This document shows positions 1-5,330 of a DNA stretch of 5,398 nucleotides, piece by piece; position 1 is the stretch's first letter, and each line of letters starts with the position of its first letter. The notes under the pieces are model-generated. The model was given only the letters and a program-made list of their open reading frames with translations. It was not told the DNA's origin and made no database searches. This DNA is from Actinomycetota bacterium. GTDB taxonomy: Bacteria > Actinomycetota > Humimicrobiia > Humimicrobiales > Humimicrobiaceae. Made by a program: the position numbers and the translations under genes. The stretch covers positions 1 to 5,398 of the forward strand of contig JACIXO010000107.1 of the NCBI GenBank assembly GCA_014360385.1. Reading direction: 5' to 3'.

Positions 1-974
1 GAAATAGAATAAGCCTCCTGTATCTGGCCATAGCTATCCTGCAAAACATAGCTAAAACTTCCATGCAATACACCTTTACTCCCGGAACACAGAGATGCCC
101 CGTGCTTGTGGCTCTGGATACCTTTACCCCCTGCTTCAACTCCTACTAATCTAACAGTATCTGTATGTTTAAGAAACGGGTAAAAAATACCAATAGAATT
201 ACTTCCTCCGCCAACACAGGCAACAATATAGTCAGGAAGCCTTCCTTCAAGCTCCATTATCTGCCTTTTAGTCTCTTTTCCAATCACCATCTGGAAGTCC
301 CTTACTATAGTGGGGTAAGGGTGAGGACCAACTACGGAACCGATAACGTAGTAAGTATCATCTACATTAGCTACCCACCACCTGATAGCCTCATTTACTG
401 CATCCTTTAAAGTCTGGCTACCAGAGGTTACCTCAACAACCTCAGCCCCTAAAAGCTTCATTCTGAAGACATTAGGAGATTGCCTTTTTATATCCTCACT
501 TCCCATAAAAATCTTGCATTCAAGGTTAAAAAGTGCTGCTGCTGCGGCAGTCGCAACTCCGTGCTGGCCTGCTCCTGTCTCTGCAATGACTTTTTTCTTT
601 CCCATCCTTTTAGCAAGAAGAACCTGACCAACAGTGTTATTTATCTTATGTGCACCTAAGTGACACAAGTCTTCTCTTTTTAAATAAACCTTTGCTCCCC
701 CTAGATAATCGGAAAACCTTTTTGCAAAATAAAGAGGAGTTGGTCTTCCTACATAGTGTTTTAAATAATACGAAAGCTCTTTATTAAATTCTTTGTCCTT
801 CTTGTAAAAAAAATAATTTTTCTCAAGCTCTTCTAATGCACCCATCAGTGTTTCCGGAACAAAGCGACCTCCAAATTCCCCGAAATATCCCTTTCTACCC
901 TTTCTAATCCTGGCTCTGGCTCTGCTCCTGCCTGATGCATCTTTAAGACCTCTGTAACCTCCATTTCCTTTCAC
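1..974 (-). CDS. trpB: Tryptophan synthase beta subunit, partial (C-terminal end beyond the window)
   Basis: PLP enzyme that condenses indole with L-serine to give L-tryptophan, normally in an alpha2-beta2 complex with TrpA in the cytoplasm. My translation gives 324 codons with no stop. Visible motifs are GYFGEFGGRFVPE (29-41), GRPTPL (76-81), LKREDL (98-103), the PLP-lysine motif GAHKINN with K110, AETGAGQHG (131-139, including the conserved Glu132), RQSPNVFRM (164-172), GPHPYPTIVR (216-225) and the phosphate-binding GGGSN (255-259). These fit the canonical TrpB1 type. About 80-100 C-terminal residues are missing at the left edge. I chose the GTG start at 974 because GGAGG lies 7 bases upstream, it overlaps the trpF stop by four bases (GTGA), and no ATG, GTG or TTG occurs in frame between it and the GYFGEFGG core. 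This start leaves a 28-residue Arg/Lys/Gly-rich extension, longer than in E. coli TrpB. A TTG in frame farther upstream inside trpF is less likely. Confidence 0.97.
   Translation of the reverse strand, partial: MKGNGGYRGLKDASGRSRARARIRKGRKGYFGEFGGRFVPETLMGALEELEKNYFFYKKDKEFNKELSYYLKHYVGRPTPLYFAKRFSDYLGGAKVYLKREDLCHLGAHKINNTVGQVLLAKRMGKKKVIAETGAGQHGVATAAAAALFNLECKIFMGSEDIKRQSPNVFRMKLLGAEVVEVTSGSQTLKDAVNEAIRWWVANVDDTYYVIGSVVGPHPYPTIVRDFQMVIGKETKRQIMELEGRLPDYIVACVGGGSNSIGIFYPFLKHTDTVRLVGVEAGGKGIQSHKHGASLCSGSKGVLHGSFSYVLQDSYGQIQEAYSI
889..928 (-). repeat. Short tandem repeats encoding the basic TrpB N-terminal extension
   Basis: On the minus strand this stretch is built from small tandem units. 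A 6-bp unit is repeated exactly twice with a third imperfect copy (plus-strand TGGCTC, TGGCTC, TGCTCC at 911-928). A 9-bp unit is repeated exactly twice (plus-strand CCCTTTCTA at 889-897 and 898-906). They encode the run SRARARIRKGRK just before the conserved GYFGEFGG motif. Replication slippage is a natural explanation for a lengthened N-terminus; that origin is inference. Confidence 0.7.
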
Positions 975-1669
975 ACCTTCCCCTCCCTTCTTTTCCTTGC
1001 TGCCTCCACAAACTTTTTTACTTTCTCCCAATCCTTCTTACCTGGAGAAATCTCAAGTTTAGAGGAAGCATCTACTCCATAAGGTCTCACCATTCTTATG
1101 GCTCTCAAGACATTTTGAAAATCCAACCCACCTGATAAAATTATCGGATACTTTTTACCCAGATTCTCTGCAATCTCCCACCTGAAAGACTTACCTGTTC
1201 CTCCATACATGTTCTGTTCAAAACTGTCGAGAAGAAAATAATCCACAACCCCACTAAGTTCGTCTAATCTTTTCCACAGCAAATGTGGAAACTGCCAGAA
1301 GTCTTCTTCTTCACCCACCCTTATTGACTTTATGATTTTTTTACCACCTTTAGGTGTAATTTCTTTAGAAATGAGCATTCTTATCTCACTCAAATAACAA
1401 ATGTCCTCATCTCCTGATAGCTGAATATAGTCAAGGGAAAGTTTTTCAGCAATATCTACCACCCTTTCTATTTTCTCATTTACAAAAACCCCAGCAATAG
1501 AAATGCCCTCTCTAAACTTAAGAGAACTTATAATTTCCTGTGCTTTATTTACTTCTACACTTCTTGGGCTTGGAGCAAAAAACACAAACCCCAGTGCATC
1601 AACTCCTAAATCTGAAATATACTTTGCATCTTCTACATTTGTAATTCCACAAATCTTTACCCAGACCAT
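971..1669 (-). CDS. trpF: Phosphoribosylanthranilate isomerase
   Basis: A cytoplasmic (beta/alpha)8-barrel enzyme that converts N-(5'-phosphoribosyl)anthranilate to CdRP by an Amadori rearrangement, between TrpD and TrpC in the pathway. The N-terminal VKICGIT motif contains the catalytic base Cys7. Other family motifs are DALGFVFFAPSPRSV (24-38), GVFVNE (60-65), IQLSGDE (82-88), LLDS with the catalytic acid Asp148, GGTGKSF (156-162), LSGGL (178-182) and the phosphate-binding VDASSKLE...PGKKD (199-213). At 232 residues it is somewhat longer than the usual 200-210; the extra length seems to lie around residues 100-140 and at the basic C-terminal tail. The ATG at 1669 is the only reasonable start: an in-frame TAA lies just upstream, and KICGIT follows immediately. 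The ribosome binding site is poorly placed. It contains five tryptophans, unusual for this pathway. It is separated from trpC by 143 bases and overlaps trpB by four. Confidence 0.96.
   Translation of the reverse strand: MVWVKICGITNVEDAKYISDLGVDALGFVFFAPSPRSVEVNKAQEIISSLKFREGISIAGVFVNEKIERVVDIAEKLSLDYIQLSGDEDICYLSEIRMLISKEITPKGGKKIIKSIRVGEEEDFWQFPHLLWKRLDELSGVVDYFLLDSFEQNMYGGTGKSFRWEIAENLGKKYPIILSGGLDFQNVLRAIRMVRPYGVDASSKLEISPGKKDWEKVKKFVEAARKRREGKV
982..986 (-). promoter_or_regulatory. Ribosome binding site of trpB
   Basis: A perfect GGAGG lies inside the last codons of trpF, 7 bases before the GTG at 974. Together with the GTGA overlap it decides the trpB start and suggests translational coupling of trpF and trpB. 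Confidence 0.8.
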
Positions 1670-1686
1670 ATAATCCCGACGTTATA

Positions 1687-1692
1687 CTCCTT
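1687..1692 (-). promoter_or_regulatory. Shine-Dalgarno-like AAGGAG upstream of trpF, unusually distant
   Basis: AAGGAG is the only strong ribosome-binding sequence upstream of trpF, but it sits 17 bases before the ATG. A weak GGGA (1674-1677) lies 4 bases before the ATG. Between AAGGAG and the ATG is a small AU inverted repeat (TATAA, 8-base loop, TTATA) that could in principle shorten the effective distance. That is speculative, because the stem is weak and includes the A of the start codon. Confidence 0.4.
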
Positions 1693-1697
1693 ATGTT

Positions 1698-1775
1698 TCA
1701 CATTGTTATTACATTGTTATTATATACATTATTTTTTATATATAGTCTCCTCATCATACTACCCCTTTTCTGCAT
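1698..1775 (-). CDS. Very short ORF between trpC and trpF (25 codons), doubtful
   Basis: An ATG at 1775 opens a 25-residue frame (begins MQKRGSMMRRLYIK) ending in TGA at 1698, 28 bases before trpF. The inner ATGs at 1757 and 1754 are better placed, 4 and 7 bases after AAGGGG. The peptide is Asn-rich at its end because it reads through the 11-bp repeat. It has no Trp codon, so it does not look like a trp attenuation leader. No family is recognised. It could be chance, or a short frame that carries ribosomes through the gap toward trpF. Confidence 0.15.
   Translation of the reverse strand: MQKRGSMMRRLYIKNNVYNNNVITM
1701..1722. repeat. 11-bp direct tandem repeat, two exact copies
   Basis: The plus strand reads CATTGTTATTA at 1701-1711 and again at 1712-1722, followed by a partly similar TATACATTA. 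Two adjacent copies of one DNA turn could be a protein-binding site on one face of the helix, or simply slippage in AT-rich DNA. Confidence 0.75.
1719..1724 (-). promoter_or_regulatory. Possible -10 box of an internal promoter for trpF-trpB
   Basis: An exact TATAAT reads toward trpF, 49 bases before its ATG, inside an A/T-rich stretch. The hexamer 17 bases upstream (GACTAT, 1742-1747) is a poor -35 match, and the TG two bases before the -10 is misplaced for an extended -10. In such AT-rich DNA the box may be chance. Confidence 0.25.
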
Positions 1776-1786
1776 TACCTTTCTAC

Positions 1787-1812
1787 ACTTAAGAAGTAGT
1801 TAGATCTTAAGT
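1787..1812. repeat. Perfect 8-bp inverted repeat directly after trpC
   Basis: ACTTAAGA and TCTTAAGT flank a 10-base spacer, and the repeat begins at the base after the trpC stop codon. On the transcript it can form an 8-bp, mostly AU stem. No T-run follows on the minus strand, so it is not a standard intrinsic terminator. It could be a weak mRNA hairpin that affects decay or processing between trpC and trpF, or a DNA operator. Confidence 0.6.
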
Positions 1813-2643
1813 TTAAATCAGAAACTCTTTCTTAAGTACTTTTTCCATGGTGGCCAGTGTCTCATCAGTGTTTTTACTTCTCATAAAATACCCACCGATT
1901 AAAAAAGTGCTTACTCCTTTTTCAAAAACTCTTTTTATATATCCGATATCCTCTATTCCACTCTCGCATACAAATATCTTTTCTTTAATATATCTCTTCG
2001 CTCTCTTGTTTGCATAATCCAGAATACCGACAGTTACCTCATGGTCAACTTTCATATTTTTTAGGTTTCTATTGTTGATACCGATAAACTCAGCACCTAT
2101 ATCAAAAGCCCTGTCAAGCTCATCAAAACTGTGAACCTCGACAAGAACATCCAGTCCAAGTTTCTTCCCGAGTTGGTAAAGTTTCTTCAGTTTTCTTGTC
2201 CCCAGAATTGAGCTTATAAGTAAAATGCAATTTGCCCCGGCTTTAAGACTCTCATAAACTTGCTCTTCGTGAAAGATAAAGTCCTTCCGCAGGATAGGTA
2301 AATTCGTAACTTCTTTCACCTTTTCTATATCCGAAAGATTCCCCTTAAAATAGATGGGTTCTGTAAGAATCGAAATCCCTTTTACAAAGCTACTATACCT
2401 CTCATAAAGCAAAGCCATTTTTTTGATATCAACTGCATCATTAATTACCCCAGAAGATGGAGAGGCTCTCTTAATCTCAGCAATTACATTTACTTTACTT
2501 CTATCTATGTTTTTTACAAGACTCTTCCCTGGCCTTTCACAATAACATAGAGGTGTTCCAGTTTTATCATCCAAAATGTGCGTCTTTTTAAGCTTTTTTA
2601 TCTCCTTTTTTTTCTCAAATAGTATTTCCTGCAAATATTTCAC
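1813..2643 (-). CDS. trpC: Indole-3-glycerol phosphate synthase
   Basis: A cytoplasmic (beta/alpha)8-barrel enzyme that cyclises and decarboxylates CdRP to indole-3-glycerol phosphate, the TrpA substrate. From the GTG start the protein has 276 residues, near the family norm of 255-270. The signature AEIKRASPS (55-63) contains Glu56 and Lys58. Other active-site positions are Lys120 in ILRKDF (catalytic acid), Glu169 in VEVHS, Asn190 in GINNRNL, and Glu227/Ser228 in CESGI, followed by the phosphate-loop region FLIGGYFMRS (247-256). I chose GTG at 2643 because AAAGGAGG lies 7 bases before it and MKYLQEIL is where family members usually begin. The frame stays open upstream to an ATG at 2721 that overlaps the trpD stop (TAATG) and would add 26 residues. 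From GTG the protein contains no tryptophan. It is a separate protein here, not fused to trpF as in E. coli. Confidence 0.95.
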   Translation of the reverse strand: MKYLQEILFEKKKEIKKLKKTHILDDKTGTPLCYCERPGKSLVKNIDRSKVNVIAEIKRASPSSGVINDAVDIKKMALLYERYSSFVKGISILTEPIYFKGNLSDIEKVKEVTNLPILRKDFIFHEEQVYESLKAGANCILLISSILGTRKLKKLYQLGKKLGLDVLVEVHSFDELDRAFDIGAEFIGINNRNLKNMKVDHEVTVGILDYANKRAKRYIKEKIFVCESGIEDIGYIKRVFEKGVSTFLIGGYFMRSKNTDETLATMEKVLKKEFLI

Positions 2644-2721
2644 TAAATCTCCTCCTTTAACCACACATGTTAAGTCCATGTTTCTCCAATACATACTAAC
2701 CACATACAAGATTCTATCCAT
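2644..2721 (-). other. In-frame 26-codon extension upstream of the preferred trpC start
   Basis: The ATG at 2721 shares one base with the trpD TAA stop (TAATG), a common arrangement for translational coupling, and reads in frame into trpC with no stop. The encoded sequence (MDRILYVVSMYWRNMDL and onward) is not conserved TrpC sequence that I recognise and holds the only TGG codon of the frame. Its upstream SD is a weak AGGG inside the trpD end. It may be an untranslated spacer, a coupled alternative N-terminus, or a way for ribosomes leaving trpD to keep moving. Confidence 0.5.
2651..2658 (-). promoter_or_regulatory. Ribosome binding site of trpC
   Basis: AAAGGAGG sits 7 bases before the GTG at 2643, close to the ideal anti-SD match and spacing. 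It is the main reason for preferring that start over the ATG at 2721. Confidence 0.8.
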
Positions 2722-3737
2722 TAGACCCTGTTAGTAAATTCGATTAACCTGTTTAACTTATCCAGGGCTCTTCCACTATTTATAGAATTTTCAGCCAGGC
2801 CTATAGCCTCAGATAAATTAGAAGCTTTACCACCTGCGACTATAGCTGCAGCAGCATTCAAAACCGCACAGTCTCTTCTGGCTCCTCTCTCGTTTCCAGA
2901 GAGAATATTAAACAAAATCCTGGCATTCTCTTTTGCATCCCCACCCCTTAATTCCTCTATGCTATATTTTTTAAAACCAAGATCCGATGGATTAAGTACA
3001 TATCTTGAAACTTTACCATCGTTAAGTTCCGAGACTAAACTACTTTCAGAAACAGAAAGTTCATCCAGAAGCTCAAGACCATAAACAACAAATGCCCTTT
3101 TAACACCCAGATTCTTAAGAGAATGAACCATAACATCCATAAGTTTCTCATCAAAAACTCCAAGCACTCTTCCATTTGCCATGGCAGGATTGGTAATTGG
3201 ACCCAATATATTAAATACAGTCTTTATTCCCATCTCTTTCCTTGCTTTTGCAACATACTTCATAGCTTTATGAGCAGAAGGAGCAAAAATAAAACCGATC
3301 CCTATTCTGTCAATACACTTTCCAACCTTATCACAATCAAGATCAATTTTTACCCCCAATTCTTCCAGAACATCAGCGCTTCCACTTAAACTTGAGACAC
3401 TTCTGTTCCCATGTTTCGCTACCACAACTCCAGCACCTGCTGCAATAAAGGCCGAAGTTGTGGAAATATTAAAAGTGTTCTTCTTGTCTCCTCCTGTTCC
3501 ACACGTGTCCACTACAGTTTTGTGTTTTGTTACTACTTTGTTAGCTTTCTCAAGCATAGCCCAGGAAAAGCCACTTACCTCTTCAATACTCTCCCCCTTC
3601 ATTTTCAGCGCTGTAAGAAAAGCTGCAATCTGGCAGTCATTAACCTTACCATCCATAATAAGTTTCATGGACTCATAGGCTTCATGCTTAGTTAAGTTCT
3701 CACTCTTCATCACCTTTTCAAGCATATCCAGTAGCAT
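2721..3737 (-). CDS. trpD: Anthranilate phosphoribosyltransferase
   Basis: A cytoplasmic enzyme that transfers phosphoribose from PRPP to anthranilate, giving phosphoribosylanthranilate for TrpF. The protein has 338 residues from the chosen ATG, the usual length for a stand-alone TrpD; there is no fused glutamine amidotransferase domain. The N-terminal helical region carries QIAAFLTALKMKGES (36-50). The PRPP loop is DTCGTGGD (77-84). Next come NIST (90-93), KHGNRSVSS (108-116), the anthranilate-site APSAHKAMKYVAKAR with Arg166, FNILGPITNPA (175-185) and the metal-binding Asp225-Glu226 in LLDELS. The often-seen VVHG is VVYG here, a mild variation. I chose the ATG at 3737 because AAGGGGTGAT lies just upstream with good spacing. 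A GTG at 3746 would add three residues but falls inside that SD. trpE ends 36 bases upstream. Confidence 0.96.
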   Translation of the reverse strand: MLLDMLEKVMKSENLTKHEAYESMKLIMDGKVNDCQIAAFLTALKMKGESIEEVSGFSWAMLEKANKVVTKHKTVVDTCGTGGDKKNTFNISTTSAFIAAGAGVVVAKHGNRSVSSLSGSADVLEELGVKIDLDCDKVGKCIDRIGIGFIFAPSAHKAMKYVAKARKEMGIKTVFNILGPITNPAMANGRVLGVFDEKLMDVMVHSLKNLGVKRAFVVYGLELLDELSVSESSLVSELNDGKVSRYVLNPSDLGFKKYSIEELRGGDAKENARILFNILSGNERGARRDCAVLNAAAAIVAGGKASNLSEAIGLAENSINSGRALDKLNRLIEFTNRV

Positions 3738-3741
3738 TTCT

Positions 3742-3751
3742 ATCACCCCTT
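3742..3751 (-). promoter_or_regulatory. Ribosome binding site of trpD
   Basis: AAGGGGTGAT closely matches the 16S anti-SD complement AAGGAGGTGAT, lacking one base. The AAGGGG core is 8 bases before the ATG at 3737, which supports that start over the GTG at 3746. Confidence 0.7.
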
Positions 3752-3773
3752 GCCTTATTTAAAAGCCGAAATA

Positions 3774-5330
3774 CTAACTCACAGCTCTAAATAGAGGAGC
3801 TGCCTTATTTATAGTTTCTTTCCATTCGTTTTCCGGAACCGAGTCATACACTATTCCTGCTCCTGCCTGAATAAAAACTTTTCCATCCTTTACCAGAGCC
3901 GTTCTTATAGTAATGCAGGAATCAAGACTCCCGTCATAACCAAAGTATCCCACTACACCGCCATACGGACCCCTTCTACATGGTTCAAGTTCACTTATTA
4001 TCTGCATTGCCCTTACTTTTGGAGCACCTGTCAGTGTCCCTGCAGGAAAAGTACTTTCCAGAGCCTGATAAATACTTTTATTTGGATCAAGAATCCCTTC
4101 TACCCTGGACACCAAATGGATCACATGAGAATACTTTTCTACACTCATGCATTTCTTGACTTTTACACTCCCATACTTACAAACTCTTCCTAAATCATTG
4201 CGTGCGAGATCAACAAGCATATTGTGTTCCGCTCTCTCTTTTTCATCACTCAAGAGATCATTAATCAATATCTTATCTTCTCTGGGGTCTTTACCCCTCT
4301 TTCTCGTCCCGGCAATGGGACAGGTTAAAATTTTCCTCCCTGAAATCTTAACAAGAGGCTCAGGAGAAGAGCCTATTATCTGAAAATCTCCGAAATTTAT
4401 ATAAAACATATAAGGAGATGGGTTTATGGTCCTTAATCTTCTGTATATGCTAAAAGGATTTGAAGAATAGCTTTTTGAAAACCGCTGAGACAGAACAACC
4501 TGAAAGGCCTCTCCTTCAATTATGTATTTTTTTGCCTTTTCAACTGCCTCTAAAAAGTCAGGTTTAGTGAAATTAGAATTTTTACTAATATCCCCAAACG
4601 AGCCATTAGAGCTCTGGTCTAAACTATTAAAATCAATAAAGTCACCAGAAATAAAGTTATTATCTATGTTACTTTTTAGACCTTCTAGACCGAAAGAATT
4701 ATTTCTAATTTCTTTAAAAACGTTTGTTTGGAAAATCCTTGCCTGAATATCTTCAATTTTCTCTACTGAAAGGGAATACGCCCTTTCTGGAGGAGTATCT
4801 TTGTCGATTTTTATAGTGGAAACTATCTTCATACGATTAAACAAATGGTCAAAAACTATTACCATATCAGTCAAATAAAGCATCATTTCAGGAAAATGAA
4901 TTTTTTCTTCCGGAAGCTTTATATTCTCAAAATACTTTACCAGGTCATAGCTTAAGTATCCTACTGCTCCTCCGACAAAATGATTAAGGTTGGGGTCTTT
5001 GCATATATGGTAATCTCCCATCACTTTTTCCAATTCTTTCAATGGGTTAGCTATCCTTACAACTCTTTCGCCCTGGTTTTCCCTTATCTGGCTAAAAACA
5101 TTGTTATCAAACACCAATCTTGACTTTATTCCCACTCCCATAAAGGAATACCGGGATAGATTAATTGCACCTTCTATACTCTCAAGCAAAAAACTCTCCT
5201 TCTCCAAGCCTCCTGCCTTCATAAATATAGAAGCAGGAGTCTCTGTATCTACTACATATTCTCTGTACACCGGAATTAAATTATAGTTCTGAGCTTTCTC
5301 TATATATTCCCTTTTAGATGGCTGGTACAT
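3774..5330 (-). CDS. trpE: Anthranilate synthase component I
   Basis: First committed enzyme of the pathway: chorismate plus ammonia (from glutamine via TrpG/PabA) gives anthranilate and pyruvate. The 518 residues match the usual length. The N-terminal domain has the tryptophan-binding LLES (48-51) and RYSFMG (60-65), and NPSPYMFY (303-310) is the second Trp contact region, so feedback inhibition by Trp is expected. The chorismate-binding domain (from about 257) has GEAFQVV (273-279), IGSSPE (319-324), PIAGTR (338-343), EHNMLVDLARND (368-379), VIHLVSRVEG with His405, PAGTLTGAPK (429-438), GGVVGYFGYDG (457-467) and the metal-site region IQAGAGIVYDSVPENEW (487-503). The LLES motif and linkage to trpD separate it from PabB. 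Residues 205-255 are an Asn/Ser/Phe-rich linker, longer than I expect. ATG 5330 starts MYQPS, as in many TrpE proteins, with AAGGA upstream. The frame is nevertheless open to the window edge. Confidence 0.97.
   Translation of the reverse strand: MYQPSKREYIEKAQNYNLIPVYREYVVDTETPASIFMKAGGLEKESFLLESIEGAINLSRYSFMGVGIKSRLVFDNNVFSQIRENQGERVVRIANPLKELEKVMGDYHICKDPNLNHFVGGAVGYLSYDLVKYFENIKLPEEKIHFPEMMLYLTDMVIVFDHLFNRMKIVSTIKIDKDTPPERAYSLSVEKIEDIQARIFQTNVFKEIRNNSFGLEGLKSNIDNNFISGDFIDFNSLDQSSNGSFGDISKNSNFTKPDFLEAVEKAKKYIIEGEAFQVVLSQRFSKSYSSNPFSIYRRLRTINPSPYMFYINFGDFQIIGSSPEPLVKISGRKILTCPIAGTRKRGKDPREDKILINDLLSDEKERAEHNMLVDLARNDLGRVCKYGSVKVKKCMSVEKYSHVIHLVSRVEGILDPNKSIYQALESTFPAGTLTGAPKVRAMQIISELEPCRRGPYGGVVGYFGYDGSLDSCITIRTALVKDGKVFIQAGAGIVYDSVPENEWKETINKAAPLFRAVS

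Larger units (their letters stand above)
1670..1812. other. AT-rich trpC-trpF intergenic region
   Basis: This 143-base gap is by far the longest non-coding stretch in an otherwise tightly packed operon. From the trpC side it holds an 8-bp perfect inverted repeat touching the trpC stop, a possible 25-codon ORF, a TATAAT box, two exact 11-bp tandem copies and a distant AAGGAG. I see no tRNA, no T-run terminator and no remnant of a recognisable protein gene. Possible roles are an internal promoter for trpF-trpB, an mRNA processing site, or a scar of gene loss. None can be chosen from sequence alone. Confidence 0.6.

Noticed and set aside
165..410. An 81-codon plus-strand ORF
   Set aside because: It lies antisense to conserved trpB codons and has no recognisable motif or good ribosome binding site.
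845..964. A 39-codon minus-strand ORF starting at an ATG (964) inside the 5' end of trpB, in another frame
   Set aside because: It ends at a TGA, shows no family resemblance and overlaps the region that reads cleanly into conserved TrpB. The GTG start with GGAGG explains the gene without a frameshift.
1787..1812. Intrinsic terminator after trpC
   Set aside because: The stem is AU-rich and not followed by a T-run on the minus strand, so the hairpin is reported only as an inverted repeat.
1670..1812. tRNA, riboswitch, CRISPR or mobile-element remnant in the trpC-trpF gap
   Set aside because: No cloverleaf or TTC-type tRNA sequence, no T-box pattern, no spaced repeats and no transposase fragment are visible.
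3123..3695. Overlapping plus-strand ORFs opposite trpD
   Set aside because: They are complements of conserved trpD codons, are Ser/Cys/His-rich as antisense frames often are, and overlap each other.
4147..5286. Three plus-strand ORFs opposite trpE
   Set aside because: They are antisense shadows of a well-conserved gene and have no independent coding signs.
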